NCBI RefSeq assembly: GCF_025460805.1
Contig: NZ_JAMXFJ010000003.1
Span: forward strand, 1 to 58,507
DNA length: 58,507 nt
Direction of reading: 5' to 3'
Source of the DNA: Microvirga sesbaniae
GTDB taxonomy: Bacteria > Pseudomonadota > Alphaproteobacteria > Rhizobiales > Beijerinckiaceae
The notes under the pieces are model-generated. The model saw only the letters and a list, made by a program, of their open reading frames with translations. It ran no database searches and was not told the origin of the DNA. This document shows positions 1-10,466 of this stretch, piece after piece. Every line of letters starts with the position of its first letter. The first letter of the stretch is position 1. Position numbers and translations under genes: made by a program.

Positions 1-146
1 CGGGCCGCAGCACCCGCTCGCGCTCCGGCGGCTGGCGCCCTGAGAGTCTGGTCATCCCGCACCTCCCATCAGGTACAGAAGACCCCCACCACTACACTCT
101 ACCAGACAGCCGGCTTTGCCGTCCTAGAAAAAAAGAGGGACCTGCA
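1..146. other. Leader upstream of the first operon
   Basis: This stretch precedes the first binding-protein gene. The final part holds an A-rich tract and an AGAGGGA ribosome binding site six bases before the ATG at 147. A short open stretch in frame 2 ends at a TGA at 41-43 and could be the tail of a gene that starts outside the window, but it is too short to identify. No promoter could be called with confidence. Confidence 0.3.
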
Positions 147-1799
147 ATGAAACCATCTTCCGCGCTTCTGGCCATGACCATGCTGGGCGCCCTGACGCTG
201 CCCGCCGCCGCCCAGTCCGTGCTCACGGTCAATATCGAGCCCGCCACGACCTGGGTGCGCAACTTCAACCCGTTCAACCAGACCTCGGCGCGGCAGAGCA
301 CCCTCGACTTCATCTATGAGCCGCTGATCGTCTTCAACCGGCTCGACGACAACAAGCCGAACTACCGTCTCGCCGAGAGCTACAAGCTCGCCGAGGATCT
401 GAAGAGCATCGAGTTCAAGCTGCGCGACGGCCTGAAATGGTCGGACGGGCAGCCGCTGACCGCCTCCGACGTGGTCTTCACCTACAACTACATCAAGCAG
501 TATCCGGCACTCGACTTCGTGTCGATCTGGCAGTTCATCGGCGGCGTCGAGCAGGTCGACAAGCAGACCGTGCGCTTCACCCTCCGCCAGCCGAGCGCCT
601 TGGCGGTCGACCGCCTCATCGCGCTGCCGATCGTGCCCGAGCATGTCTGGAAGGGCATCGCCGAGCCGGTCACCTTCGCCAACGAGAACCCGGTCGGCAG
701 CGGCCCGATGACCGAGGTGACGCGGTTCACCCCGCAGACCTACGACCAGTGCCGCAACCCGCATTACTGGGATGCCGCGCATCTGTCCGTCGACTGCATG
801 CGCTTCCCGCAGCTTGCCGACAACAACCAGATCCTGGCGGCCTCCGCGGGCGGACAGCTCGATTGGGGCGTGGCCTTCCTGCCCGACGTGGAGAAGACGT
901 TCGTCGCCAAGGACCCGCAGCATCACAAATACTGGTACGTGGCCGGCAGCATGGTGGAGTTCCTGTTCAACCAGGAGACGTCCAACGAGAACAACCGCAA
1001 GGCCTTCAAGGACCTCGACTTCCGCCGCGCGGTCAGCATGACGCTGGACCGCAAGGCCATGGTCGACGTGGCGGGCTACGGCTACCCGACCCTGAACGAG
1101 GACCCGACCGCCTTCGGGGACGTCTACAAGATGTGGCTCGACCCCAAGGTGAAGGCCGAGTTCGGCAAGTACACGACCTTTGACCTGGACGGCGCCAAGG
1201 CGCTTCTCGACAAGGCAGGTTACGTCGACAAGAACAAGGACGGCTTCCGCGACAACCCGGACGGGACGCCGATCGCCTTCAACATCATCGTGCCGAATTC
1301 CTGGAGCGACTGGATCGACACGGTGCAGATCGCCATCGAGGGGATGCGCGAGGCCGGCATCAATGCCAGCATGGGAACGCCCGAGGAGGCGGTCTGGTCG
1401 CAGAACCTGATCAGCGGATCCTTCGATGCCGCCATCAACAGCATCTCGGTCGCGGCCTCGCCCTATTACCTGTATCAGCGCGCCTTCACCCGGTCGGACG
1501 CCGGCAAGACCCGCTTCACGGCGCAGCGCTGGTTCAACGACGAGCTCGAAGGCCTTCTGGCGAAGTTCGCCCAGACGCCCGATCAGGCGCAGCAGAAGTC
1601 CGTCATGACCAGCGCCCAGCGGATCGTCGCGGAGAACCTTCCGGTCTTCCCGGTCTACAACAGCGCCACGTGGTACCAGTACAACACCAAGCGATTCACG
1701 GGCTGGGCCAGCGGCGAGAACCCGTTCGTCAATCCGACGATCTCGCGCCAGAACCCGGCACGTCTGCTCCATCTCCTGGCGCTCAAGCCGGCGCAGTAG
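147..1799 (+). CDS. ABC transporter substrate-binding protein, peptide/opine type (SBP_bac_5)
   Basis: Periplasmic solute receptor of a peptide-type (Dpp/Opp-like) ABC importer, 550 aa, normal for the family. The N-terminus is a Sec signal peptide (MKPSS..., hydrophobic core, Ala-Ala-Ala/Gln cleavage region near residue 22). Family features follow: an early NPFN segment, a YEPLI motif near residue 60, and a KWSDGQPLTASDVVFT block near residue 97 that is typical of SBP_bac_5. The ATG is preceded by AGAGGGA. It heads a five-gene operon (receptor, two permeases, two ATPases). The ligand cannot be deduced; peptides, opines, glycosides or other oligomers are possible. A hairpin follows the stop codon and separates it from the permease genes. 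Confidence 0.93.
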   Translation: MKPSSALLAMTMLGALTLPAAAQSVLTVNIEPATTWVRNFNPFNQTSARQSTLDFIYEPLIVFNRLDDNKPNYRLAESYKLAEDLKSIEFKLRDGLKWSDGQPLTASDVVFTYNYIKQYPALDFVSIWQFIGGVEQVDKQTVRFTLRQPSALAVDRLIALPIVPEHVWKGIAEPVTFANENPVGSGPMTEVTRFTPQTYDQCRNPHYWDAAHLSVDCMRFPQLADNNQILAASAGGQLDWGVAFLPDVEKTFVAKDPQHHKYWYVAGSMVEFLFNQETSNENNRKAFKDLDFRRAVSMTLDRKAMVDVAGYGYPTLNEDPTAFGDVYKMWLDPKVKAEFGKYTTFDLDGAKALLDKAGYVDKNKDGFRDNPDGTPIAFNIIVPNSWSDWIDTVQIAIEGMREAGINASMGTPEEAVWSQNLISGSFDAAINSISVAASPYYLYQRAFTRSDAGKTRFTAQRWFNDELEGLLAKFAQTPDQAQQKSVMTSAQRIVAENLPVFPVYNSATWYQYNTKRFTGWASGENPFVNPTISRQNPARLLHLLALKPAQ

Positions 1800-1809
1800 T
1801 CCAACGATC

Positions 1810-1833
1810 GGGGAAGTGGCCCGCCGCTTCCCC
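1810..1833 (+). promoter_or_regulatory. Intra-operon hairpin after the binding-protein gene
   Basis: GGGGAAG at 1810-1816 pairs with CTTCCCC at 1827-1833 around a GC-rich loop. It lies between the receptor stop and the first permease gene and has no T run. It therefore looks like an mRNA stabiliser or partial attenuator that keeps receptor mRNA above permease mRNA, not a full terminator. Confidence 0.55.
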
Positions 1834-1847
1834 GCCTTGAGGTATCG

Positions 1848-2825
1848 ATGGCTTTTCTCTTCAGGCGCCTGGGGTTCTACCTCGCGGCCTTTCTGGCCGC
1901 CGCGACCGTCAATTTCTTCCTGCCCCGGCTGATGCCCGGCAACCCGGTCGAGATCATGTTCTCGAGCGCGGGCAGCGATCTCTCGGCCGACAATCTCGAA
2001 GCCCTGAAGCTCACCTTCGGCTTCGTCGAGGGGCCGCTCTGGCAGCAATACCTGGCCTACCTGCACAGCGTCTTCACCGGCGATCTCGGCCGGTCCATCA
2101 AGTATTTCCCTCTGCCGGTGACGGAGCTCCTCGGCCGCGCCCTCGTCTGGACGGTCGGACTCATGGGAACCGCGACGCTCATCAGCTTCACCCTGGGCAC
2201 GGTCCTGGGCATCATGGCGGCCTGGAGGCGCGGGAGCACCTTCGACGTGGTCTTCTCGGTCGGCGCCATCATGGCGACGTCCATGCCCGCCATGGTCCTG
2301 TCGCTGGTGGCCCTGTTCGTCTTCGGCTTCGAGCTCAACTGGTTCCCGACCGGCTACGCGGCCGACCCGGCGCTCGATCCGGCCTTCTCGTGGCCCTATG
2401 TTTCCAGCGTCGTCCGGCACGGGATCCTGCCGGTCCTGACCCTGTCGGTCGTGCTCACGGGCGGCTTTCTCGTGACCATGCGCAACAACATGATCAATCT
2501 GCTGGGTGAGGACTACATCGTCATGGCCCGGGCCAAGGGCCTGTCGGACCGGCGCGTGATGTTCTGGTATGCGGCGCGCAACGCGCTTCTGCCCACGGTG
2601 AGCAGCCTCGCCATCGCCATCGGGACCGTGCTCGGCGGCTCCCTCGTGACGGAGGTCGTGTTCAACTATCCGGGGCTCGGCAACACCCTGTATCAGGCGA
2701 TCCTGGCGCGGGATTATCCGGTGATCCAGGGCCAGCTGCTGATCATGACGCTGGCCATGCTCACGGCGAACTTCATCGTGGACGTCAGCTACGTGCTGCT
2801 CGATCCGCGGCTGCGGAGGGCCTGA
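1848..2825 (+). CDS. ABC transporter permease, DppB type
   Basis: Inner-membrane permease of the peptide-type importer, 325 aa with about six hydrophobic segments. The N-terminus fits DppB/OppB (first transmembrane helix, then the RLMPGNPV segment). The cytoplasmic coupling loop has the BPD_transp_1 signature (DYIVMARAKGLSDRRVMFWYAARNA in outline, around residue 225-245). The C-terminus YVLLDPRLRRA is the typical DppB end. GAGG lies five bases before the ATG. The next permease begins one base after the stop codon, which suggests coupled translation. It should pair with the permease that follows. Confidence 0.93.
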   Translation: MAFLFRRLGFYLAAFLAAATVNFFLPRLMPGNPVEIMFSSAGSDLSADNLEALKLTFGFVEGPLWQQYLAYLHSVFTGDLGRSIKYFPLPVTELLGRALVWTVGLMGTATLISFTLGTVLGIMAAWRRGSTFDVVFSVGAIMATSMPAMVLSLVALFVFGFELNWFPTGYAADPALDPAFSWPYVSSVVRHGILPVLTLSVVLTGGFLVTMRNNMINLLGEDYIVMARAKGLSDRRVMFWYAARNALLPTVSSLAIAIGTVLGGSLVTEVVFNYPGLGNTLYQAILARDYPVIQGQLLIMTLAMLTANFIVDVSYVLLDPRLRRA

Positions 2826-2826
2826 C

Positions 2827-3717
2827 ATGGGGGCGGTTCTGCGAAGCGTCGCGCACAACAGGAAGGCTCTGGCCGGGCTCGTCATCGTGGCCGTCATCGT
2901 GGCGCTGGCGATCGCGGCGCCCTGGCTGACCGAGTACGATCCGACCCGGCGGGTGGGCCGGCCTCATCAGCCGCCGAGCTGGGACCACTGGCTGGGCACG
3001 ACGCGCATCGGCCAGGACGTGTTCGCCCGTCTCCTGTACGGGGCCCGCACGTCCCTCGCCGTCGGCTTCGGGGCCGGCCTGCTGATCACGGCGGTCGGAA
3101 CCATCCTCGGCATCGTGGCGGGATATCGCGGCGGGCGCACCGACGAGGTGATCAGCTTCTTCACCAACATGGTGCTGGTGGTGCCGAACCTGCCGCTGCT
3201 CCTGGTGCTCGCGGCGTTCATCGGGCAGGCGAGCCCCTGGGTGATCGCGCTGATCCTCGGGGCCACGTCCTGGGCCTGGGGCGCCCGCGTCACGCGGGCC
3301 GAGACCCTGTCGGTGAAGCAGAAGGACTTCGTGAAATCGGCCGAGATGCTGGGCGAGCCCTCCTGGCGCATCATGCTGTACGAGATTTTCCCGAACGTGA
3401 TCTCCATCGTGGGGATCAACTTCGTGGGCAGCGTGATCTTCGCGGTCATCACGGAAGCGACCCTCGAGTTCCTCGGGCTCGGCGATCCAAAGACGGTCTC
3501 CTGGGGCATGATGCTGTTCAACGCGCAGAACGCCTCCGCCCTGCAGGTGGGCGCCTGGTGGGACATCCTCAGCCCGTGCTTCGCCCTCATCGCGCTCGGG
3601 GCCGGCCTGTCGCTCCTGAACTTCGCCGTCGACGAGATCGCCAACCCGCGCTTGCGCACGGGCAATACCCTGTCGCGCTGGTCCCTGCTCATGCGGCGCG
3701 GGGAGGGCCGTCTATGA
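2827..3717 (+). CDS. ABC transporter permease, DppC type
   Basis: Second inner-membrane permease, 296 aa. It has the usual DppC layout: an N-terminal helix, a WLGTTRIGQDVFARLLYGAR block near residue 55 (the GTDxxGRDxxSR signature of this subfamily), then helices and a permease loop near residue 160-180. GGAGGG lies six bases before the ATG. The stop overlaps the following ATPase start in an ATGA. It forms a heterodimer with the preceding permease. Confidence 0.92.
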   Translation: MGAVLRSVAHNRKALAGLVIVAVIVALAIAAPWLTEYDPTRRVGRPHQPPSWDHWLGTTRIGQDVFARLLYGARTSLAVGFGAGLLITAVGTILGIVAGYRGGRTDEVISFFTNMVLVVPNLPLLLVLAAFIGQASPWVIALILGATSWAWGARVTRAETLSVKQKDFVKSAEMLGEPSWRIMLYEIFPNVISIVGINFVGSVIFAVITEATLEFLGLGDPKTVSWGMMLFNAQNASALQVGAWWDILSPCFALIALGAGLSLLNFAVDEIANPRLRTGNTLSRWSLLMRRGEGRL

Positions 3718-4535
3718 CCGCCAGTTCCCTGCTCTCGGTGCAGAACCTCACCATCGACTATATCGGCCAGCAGGGCGATTTCCGGGCGGTCGACGATGTC
3801 AGCTTCGACATCGCCCCCGGGGAGGTCTTCGGCCTCGCGGGCGAATCCGGTTGCGGCAAGAGCACGATCGCCTATGCGATCAACCGCCTGCACAAGCCGC
3901 CCGCGCTCATCCGCCAGGGCCGGATCCTCTTCGAGGGGCAGGACGTGCTCGACCTCGACGACCGGGCCCTGAGGCAGTTCCGCTGGAACAAGGTCGCCAT
4001 GGTGTTCCAGAGCGCCATGAACTCCCTCAATCCGGTCCTGAGGGTGGAGGCGCAGTTCCACGACCTGCTGAAGCGGCATCGCGGCTCTTCGAAGGCGCAG
4101 TCGCGGGAGCGCGCGGCCGAGATGCTGAGGCTCGTCGACATTCCGCCCGAGCGCATGCGCGACTACCCGCATCAGTTCTCGGGCGGCATGCGCCAGCGCA
4201 TCGTCATCGCCATCTGCATGGCGCTCGACCCGAAGCTCGTGGTCATGGACGAGCCGACGACCGCCCTCGACGTGGTCGTCCAGCGCGAGATCCTGCAGCG
4301 GATCGACGAGTTGCGCCGCAGCCGCGGGTTCTCGGTTCTGTTCATCACCCACGATCTCGGCCTGATGGTGCAGTTCTGCGACCGGATCGGCATCATGCTG
4401 CGCGGAAAGCTGGTCGAGCAGGGCCCGGCCGAGCAGATCCATCACCGGCCCCAGCACGATTATACGAAGCAGCTCTGGGCGTCGTTCCCGTCGCTGCATG
4501 GCGATCCGGTCAAGTTGGAAAGGGCATCGATGTGA
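3714..4535 (+). CDS. ABC transporter ATP-binding protein, DppD type (short C-terminus)
   Basis: Cytoplasmic ATPase subunit of the importer, 273 aa. Walker A GESGCGKST is near residue 46, the signature FSGGMRQR near 156 and Walker B VVMDEPTT near 179. The ATG at 3714 overlaps the permease stop (ATGA), and the stop overlaps the next ATPase start (TGATG). It is shorter than typical DppD/OppD proteins (about 320-330 aa): the cysteine-containing oligo_HPY tail is missing and the protein ends soon after the HDYTKQLW segment. It probably works as a heterodimer with the next gene product. Confidence 0.92.
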   Translation: MTASSLLSVQNLTIDYIGQQGDFRAVDDVSFDIAPGEVFGLAGESGCGKSTIAYAINRLHKPPALIRQGRILFEGQDVLDLDDRALRQFRWNKVAMVFQSAMNSLNPVLRVEAQFHDLLKRHRGSSKAQSRERAAEMLRLVDIPPERMRDYPHQFSGGMRQRIVIAICMALDPKLVVMDEPTTALDVVVQREILQRIDELRRSRGFSVLFITHDLGLMVQFCDRIGIMLRGKLVEQGPAEQIHHRPQHDYTKQLWASFPSLHGDPVKLERASM

Positions 4536-5440
4536 TGGACCAGGAGCCGATCATCGCACTGGAGCGGGTCAGCAAGAGCTTCGGCCACGGCGAGAAGGCC
4601 GTGTGGGCCGCGCACGACGTCTCGTTCGCGCTCCATCCCGGCCGGACCGTCGCGCTGGTGGGCGAATCCGGCAGCGGCAAGACCACCTGCGCCCGTCTCG
4701 TCATGCGCGAGTATCGGCCGGACGGTGGACGGATCCTGTTTCGCGGAAAGGACCTGAACGACGCCGGGGCGGTCGGCCTCAAGGAGTACCGGCGTGCCGT
4801 CCAGATGATCTTTCAGGACCCCTTCGCGTCGCTCAATCCGGCCCACACGGTGGACTTCATCCTCCGCCGTCCCCTCGCGCTCGGCCGGCCGCATCTCAAG
4901 GGCAGGGCGGTGGATGACACCATTGCCGATCTGCTGCGCCGCGTGGAGCTCGATCCCGGCGCCGTCACGCGCAAGCACCCGCATGAGCTCTCGGGCGGAC
5001 AGCGCCAGCGCGTCGCCATCGCCCGGACCCTGGCCATGGGCGCCCGGGTGATCGTCGCCGACGAGCCCACCTCGATGCTGGACGTGTCCGTGCGCCTGGG
5101 CGTCCTGAACCTGCTCAACGAGATGAAGCGGGACCTCGGGGTCGCGCTGCTCTACATCACCCACGACCTGGCGACGGCCCGCTACGTGGCCGAGGACATC
5201 CTCGTGATGTATGCCGGCCAGATCGTCGAATGGGGCGATGTCCACCGGGTGCTCGCCCACCCGCAGCATCCCTATACGCGCCTTCTCCTGTCGGCCGTGC
5301 CCGACCCGGAGGTCCGTTTCGACGATCCGGGTTCACGGCTGGATCCGGGCGTCGTGGAGGCCATCCGCCGAGAGGCGCGACATCGGCAGGATCGCGTGAT
5401 CGAGGTCGGACCGAACCACTTCACCCGGCCGGCCGCCTGA
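4535..5440 (+). CDS. ABC transporter ATP-binding protein, DppF type (short C-terminus)
   Basis: Second ATPase of the operon, 301 aa, beginning inside the stop codon of its partner (TGATG). Walker [10 protein letters not shown] is near residue 45, the signature LSGGQRQR near 152 and Walker B VIVADEPTS near 174. The D-loop sequence is SMLDVS. Like its partner it ends soon after the HPYTRLLLSAVPDPE segment, with a short charged tail and no cysteine cluster. That shared absence suggests the pair belongs to a distinct subclass of peptide-type importers. It is the last gene of the operon. Confidence 0.91.
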   Translation: MDQEPIIALERVSKSFGHGEKAVWAAHDVSFALHPGRTVALVGESGSGKTTCARLVMREYRPDGGRILFRGKDLNDAGAVGLKEYRRAVQMIFQDPFASLNPAHTVDFILRRPLALGRPHLKGRAVDDTIADLLRRVELDPGAVTRKHPHELSGGQRQRVAIARTLAMGARVIVADEPTSMLDVSVRLGVLNLLNEMKRDLGVALLYITHDLATARYVAEDILVMYAGQIVEWGDVHRVLAHPQHPYTRLLLSAVPDPEVRFDDPGSRLDPGVVEAIRREARHRQDRVIEVGPNHFTRPAA

Positions 5441-5527
5441 AGCCCGCTGGGCCGGTCTCCGAAGCATCGGAATGAGTACGATACGCGAGCGGGGTCCTCC
5501 AGTCCGTGCGCGGCTGAACCGGGATGC

Positions 5528-5639
5528 GAGCATCTTTTCACGCAAAACCGGTTCCCACTTCCCACGTCCGATGCTCACATCTTGAAGCGGCGCATCGTTC
5601 GGGCCACTCGCGTGGCCCGCTTTCGCCCGCAGGATGCGC
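5528..5639. repeat. GCATC-ended palindromic repeat, two units
   Basis: Unit one runs from GAGCATC (5528) to GATGCTC (5576) around an AAAACCGGTT core. Unit two runs from GCGCATC (5590) to GATGCGC (5639) and contains GGGCCAC/GTGGCCC arms. Both share their ends with elements at 15455, 20136, 34681 and 58340. This copy lacks the CTAG boundary seen in three of the others. Confidence 0.7.
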
Positions 5640-5660
5640 TCGGCGGTCTTCCGATCGCGT

Positions 5661-5725
5661 TCACCGGGACAAGCCCGGCGATCATACCCTCCCCATGTCA
5701 TGGCCGGCCTTGGGCCGGCCATGAC
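5661..5725. repeat. Composite GC-rich hairpin repeat
   Basis: Two hairpins stand close together: CACCGGGACAAGCCCGG-type at 5661-5684, and a perfect 13-bp inverted repeat (GTCATGGCCGGCC with its complement, loop TTG) at 5697-5725. The same hairpins recur at 15305, 30761, 43379, 45444 and 46821. The layout resembles REP/BIME-type dispersed repeats. Confidence 0.7.
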
Positions 5726-5833
5726 GTGGAGACAGGGCAAGTCCGTCATCCGGCCGCCGTGAAACGCCGCCGCCCTCCGGGGCCGCGAGCCCGGACACGG
5801 GCGGGAGGCTGCCGGTTCGATCATTCCGCGCGA

Positions 5834-7042
5834 TCAGTCGGGCCAGCGCAGGATGGCCTGCGAGGAGCGGTTGCGACGGCCTTCGAGAGGCGTCGCGATG
5901 ATCTCGTTGGACCGGCGGGCCTTCTCCAGCTCCTCGACGAGACGTTCGGCCACCACTTTCTCCTGGCCCGGATGAAGGTTGCACGGGTCGAGGTAGAAAT
6001 AGCCGTGCTCGACCTCGTGGTCGCGGACGATGATGGGCGTGCGCCCCGAGGCCAGCGCGTCGGCGAGGTCCCAGGCGGTGATGTGCGCGCCCTTGGGCTC
6101 GATGGCGACCTTCAGGCGGTCGAGGGGGTTGTTGGTCGGGTCGGCCTCGCGGATCGGCGTCACGCCCGGGCGCCCGGCAAGGGTCTGTTCCCAGAGCTCC
6201 AGATAGCGCGTCTCGCGCTCGCGGATGCCCGCATGGTCGCGCGTCTCCCAGGCTTCGAGGGCCGCGATGGTGCCGAGAATGCCCTCCTTGCCGACCTTCA
6301 TGCCCCGGCCGATGCCCATGTTCTGCATGTAGGTGGCGCGCACGAGCTCGGTGCGGCCGGCCACGATGCCGCCGGTCAGGCCGCCGAGGAACTTGTGGGA
6401 GGAGTAGAGCGCGATGTCGGCCCCGGCGGCCAGGAACCCCTTCAGGTCGTATTCGGACGCCGCGTCGACGATCACGGGCACGCCCCGGGCATGGCAGATC
6501 TCGACGAATTCCTTCAGCGGGATCAGGCCGTACTGCACCGTGTGGTGCGAGATCACGTAGACGGCCGCGGCGGTCCGCTCGCTGATGGCGCCGTCGAGCT
6601 GATAGCCGTAGGCCGAGGTCGCCTGGCCGACCGGAACGACCTTCGCGCCCGCGAGGCGGATGCCCTGCTCGACGGGCGCCCCGTAGCTGACCATGTGGCC
6701 GGTCATCAGCAGCACTTCGTTCCTGAGCCCCTGCGTGTCGGGGAGCCGCTCGACGGCGGCCAGGTCGCAGCCGGTCATGGCGCCCGCGACGGCAAGCGTG
6801 ATCGCGGCCGAGCACGAGGCCGTGACGAAGCCGGCTTCGGTGCCGCAGAGACGCGCGATCACGCGGCTCGCCTTCTTCTGCAGGTCGCCGATCTCGACGA
6901 ATTGCGGAAGGATCGCGGAGACGGCCGCGACCGCTTCCGGCACGACGATGGAGGCCCCGAGGGACGTCATGGTGCCCGACACGTTGATGATGGGGCGTAG
7001 GCCGAGCTCGGGGCGGATGTCTGTCTGGGTCATGGGGCTCAA
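5834..7042 (-). CDS. SelA-like / D-glucosaminate-6-P ammonia-lyase-like PLP enzyme
   Basis: PLP-dependent fold-type I enzyme, 402 aa, of the SelA/DgaE-like group (annotated as selenocysteine synthase-like or aminosugar-acid ammonia-lyase). Asp193 in IVDAASE should hold the PLP pyridine nitrogen. Lys217 in SSHKFLGG is the likely Schiff-base lysine. Members outside selenium metabolism catalyse beta- or alpha,beta-elimination of ammonia from amino acids or aminosugar acids, giving an enamine that becomes a keto acid. There is no tRNA-Sec context here, so catabolic ammonia-lyase or racemase-like action is more likely. It is divergent from the IclR regulator and sits beside the amidohydrolase/RidA/importer operon. 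The exact substrate is unknown. Confidence 0.8.
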   Translation of the reverse strand: MSPMTQTDIRPELGLRPIINVSGTMTSLGASIVVPEAVAAVSAILPQFVEIGDLQKKASRVIARLCGTEAGFVTASCSAAITLAVAGAMTGCDLAAVERLPDTQGLRNEVLLMTGHMVSYGAPVEQGIRLAGAKVVPVGQATSAYGYQLDGAISERTAAAVYVISHHTVQYGLIPLKEFVEICHARGVPVIVDAASEYDLKGFLAAGADIALYSSHKFLGGLTGGIVAGRTELVRATYMQNMGIGRGMKVGKEGILGTIAALEAWETRDHAGIRERETRYLELWEQTLAGRPGVTPIREADPTNNPLDRLKVAIEPKGAHITAWDLADALASGRTPIIVRDHEVEHGYFYLDPCNLHPGQEKVVAERLVEELEKARRSNEIIATPLEGRRNRSSQAILRWPD

Positions 7043-7064
7043 TGTCTCGATTTTTTATGTTGTG

Positions 7065-7084
7065 GGAATGGGGTATATTCCATT
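7065..7084. promoter_or_regulatory. Candidate IclR operator in the divergent promoter region
   Basis: GGAAT at 7065-7069 mirrors ATTCC at 7077-7081, and the nested AATGG at 7067-7071 mirrors CCATT at 7080-7084. The AT-rich centre includes TATATT, which could be a -10 box. The site lies between the divergent PLP-enzyme gene and the IclR gene, where an IclR-family regulator would control both. Confidence 0.4.
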
Positions 7085-7160
7085 ACTGAGGAAGTATGAC
7101 GAAGGGGGCTGCCGGTCGTGAAGGTGGGCCGCAATTTCCCACGATCCGGGAGAAGATCCA

Positions 7161-7967
7161 GTGGACACCAAGTTTCCTGAAGCGGCGAACGCCGCCGCAC
7201 CCGAGAAGCGAAGCCGCGGCGCCCGCGTCAGCGGCATCGACCGGGCGCTGCAGATTCTCGACTTCCTGCAGGCCGAGATGAAGCCCGCCGGCGCCTATGC
7301 GGTCGCCAAGGCGGTGGGAGCCCCGCTCTCGACGGTCTATGTGATCATCGAGGATCTGGTCGAGAAGCGGCTCCTGCAGCGGCGCAGCGACGGCACGGTC
7401 TGGCTCGGGCCGCGCCTGTATCACTACGGCCTGGCCTACGCGGAATCCCTCGATTTTCTGAACGTCGCCACGCACGAGATGCAGGACCTGTGCCGGGAGG
7501 TGGAGGAAACCATCCAGATCTGCGGCCGGGACGGGGACCATATGGTCGTCATGGCCATGGCGGACGGTCCCGGGCATTTCCGCGTCACGTCCAAGGTCGG
7601 CTCGCGGGTGCCCCTGAACTGGACGGCTTCGGGACGGCTTCTCCTCGGTCACCTTCCCGACAGGGAGCGGCTCGACGTCTTCCGCCACGCCTCGAAGGTC
7701 TCGCCCACGGGGCGCGCCAACACCAACCCTGAGGCCCTGTCCGACGCCTCGGCGGCGGCCCTGCGCGAGCGCCTGTCGATCCAGATCAACGAGTCGGACT
7801 TCTCCGTCGCCTGCATCGCCTCGCCGATCTGCCAGCCGTCGGGGGAGTGCGTCGCGACGATCTCCATCGTGCTGCCCGAGCACCGGGTCGTGCAGGACCG
7901 GGACCGCTACACCAACGCCGTGCGCAAGGCGGCCGAGAGGATCGAGGCGACGCTGGGCTGGCGCTGA
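7161..7967 (+). CDS. IclR family transcriptional regulator
   Basis: Predicted DNA-binding regulator, 268 aa. It has an N-terminal winged helix-turn-helix (IDRALQILDFLQ near residue 24; APLSTVYVIIEDLVEKRLL near residue 55) and a C-terminal IclR effector domain. The final helix region VRKAAERIEATLG closes the domain. An Ala/Arg-rich extension of about 20 residues precedes the HTH. It is divergent from the PLP-enzyme gene and convergent with the RidA gene, only 20 bases away. Its likely targets are the flanking catabolic genes, with the ligand being the imported compound or a breakdown product. That assignment is contextual. Confidence 0.9.
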   Translation: MDTKFPEAANAAAPEKRSRGARVSGIDRALQILDFLQAEMKPAGAYAVAKAVGAPLSTVYVIIEDLVEKRLLQRRSDGTVWLGPRLYHYGLAYAESLDFLNVATHEMQDLCREVEETIQICGRDGDHMVVMAMADGPGHFRVTSKVGSRVPLNWTASGRLLLGHLPDRERLDVFRHASKVSPTGRANTNPEALSDASAAALRERLSIQINESDFSVACIASPICQPSGECVATISIVLPEHRVVQDRDRYTNAVRKAAERIEATLGWR

Positions 7968-7987
7968 GCGCGGCATGCAGGGGAGCC

Positions 7988-8472
7988 TCATGCCTCGATC
8001 GCGACGATGGCTTCGATCTCGACCGTGATGTTGTTCGGCAGGGACCCGAAGCCCACGGCCGAACGGGCGTGGCGCCCGGCCTCTCCGAACACGGCCATCA
8101 TGAGATCGGAGCATCCGTTGATGACCTTCGGGTGCTCGCCGAAATCGGGCGCCGCGTTCACCATGCCGAGGAGCTTCACCACGCGCTTGACCCGCGACAG
8201 GTCGCCCAGCGCGTCCTGCATGACGGCGAGGAGGTTGATGCCCGTCAGCCTGGCGTGCTCATAGGCCTCGTCCGCGCCGACGTCGAGGCCGACCTTGCCG
8301 GTATGGAGATAGCCGTTGGCCTCCTGCGGCCCCTGGCCCGACAGGAACAGGAGATTGCCTTCCTGGACATGCGTGACGAAATTCGCGATCGGGTTCGGAG
8401 CCTTGGGCAGCGCGATGCCCAGTTCCTTCAGGCGCTCGTAAGGATTCGACGCGGTCAGATCTTGAACTTGGT

Positions 8473-8476
<4 letters not shown>
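7988..8476 (-). CDS. RidA/YjgF family enamine/imine deaminase
   Basis: RidA-superfamily protein, 162 aa, slightly longer than RidA itself (about 128 aa) because of an N-terminal extension. RidA proteins hydrolyse reactive enamine/imine intermediates released by PLP enzymes. The conserved LFLSGQGP strand is near residue 43. The ARSAVGFGSLP block carries the likely active-site Arg138. The gene is last in the importer operon. Its GTG start at 8476 overlaps the ATPase stop in a GTGA. Its place beside a PLP ammonia-lyase-like gene fits disposal of the enamine made by that enzyme. Confidence 0.9.

Positions 8477-10462
<1,986 letters not shown>

Positions 10463-10466
<4 letters not shown>

Larger units (their letters stand above)
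5441..5833. other. Intergenic region filled with repeat elements
   Basis: This 393-base gap between the first importer operon and the convergent PLP-enzyme gene holds two palindromic units of the GCATC family (5528-5639) and two GC-rich hairpins of the composite repeat family (5661-5725). No convincing coding region was found. The hairpins could also end transcription from both sides. Confidence 0.6.

Noticed and set aside
99..2897. Very long open frame antisense to the first importer genes (over 900 codons)
   Set aside because: Composition is Arg/Asp/Gly/His-rich with no family motifs, and it lies opposite well-recognised ABC genes. Such shadows are common in GC-rich DNA.
5834..7042. Selenocysteine synthase (SelA) in a selenium pathway
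   Set aside because: No selB, selD or tRNA-Sec nearby, and the neighbours are a catabolic amidohydrolase, RidA and an importer. A SelA-like catabolic enzyme is more likely.
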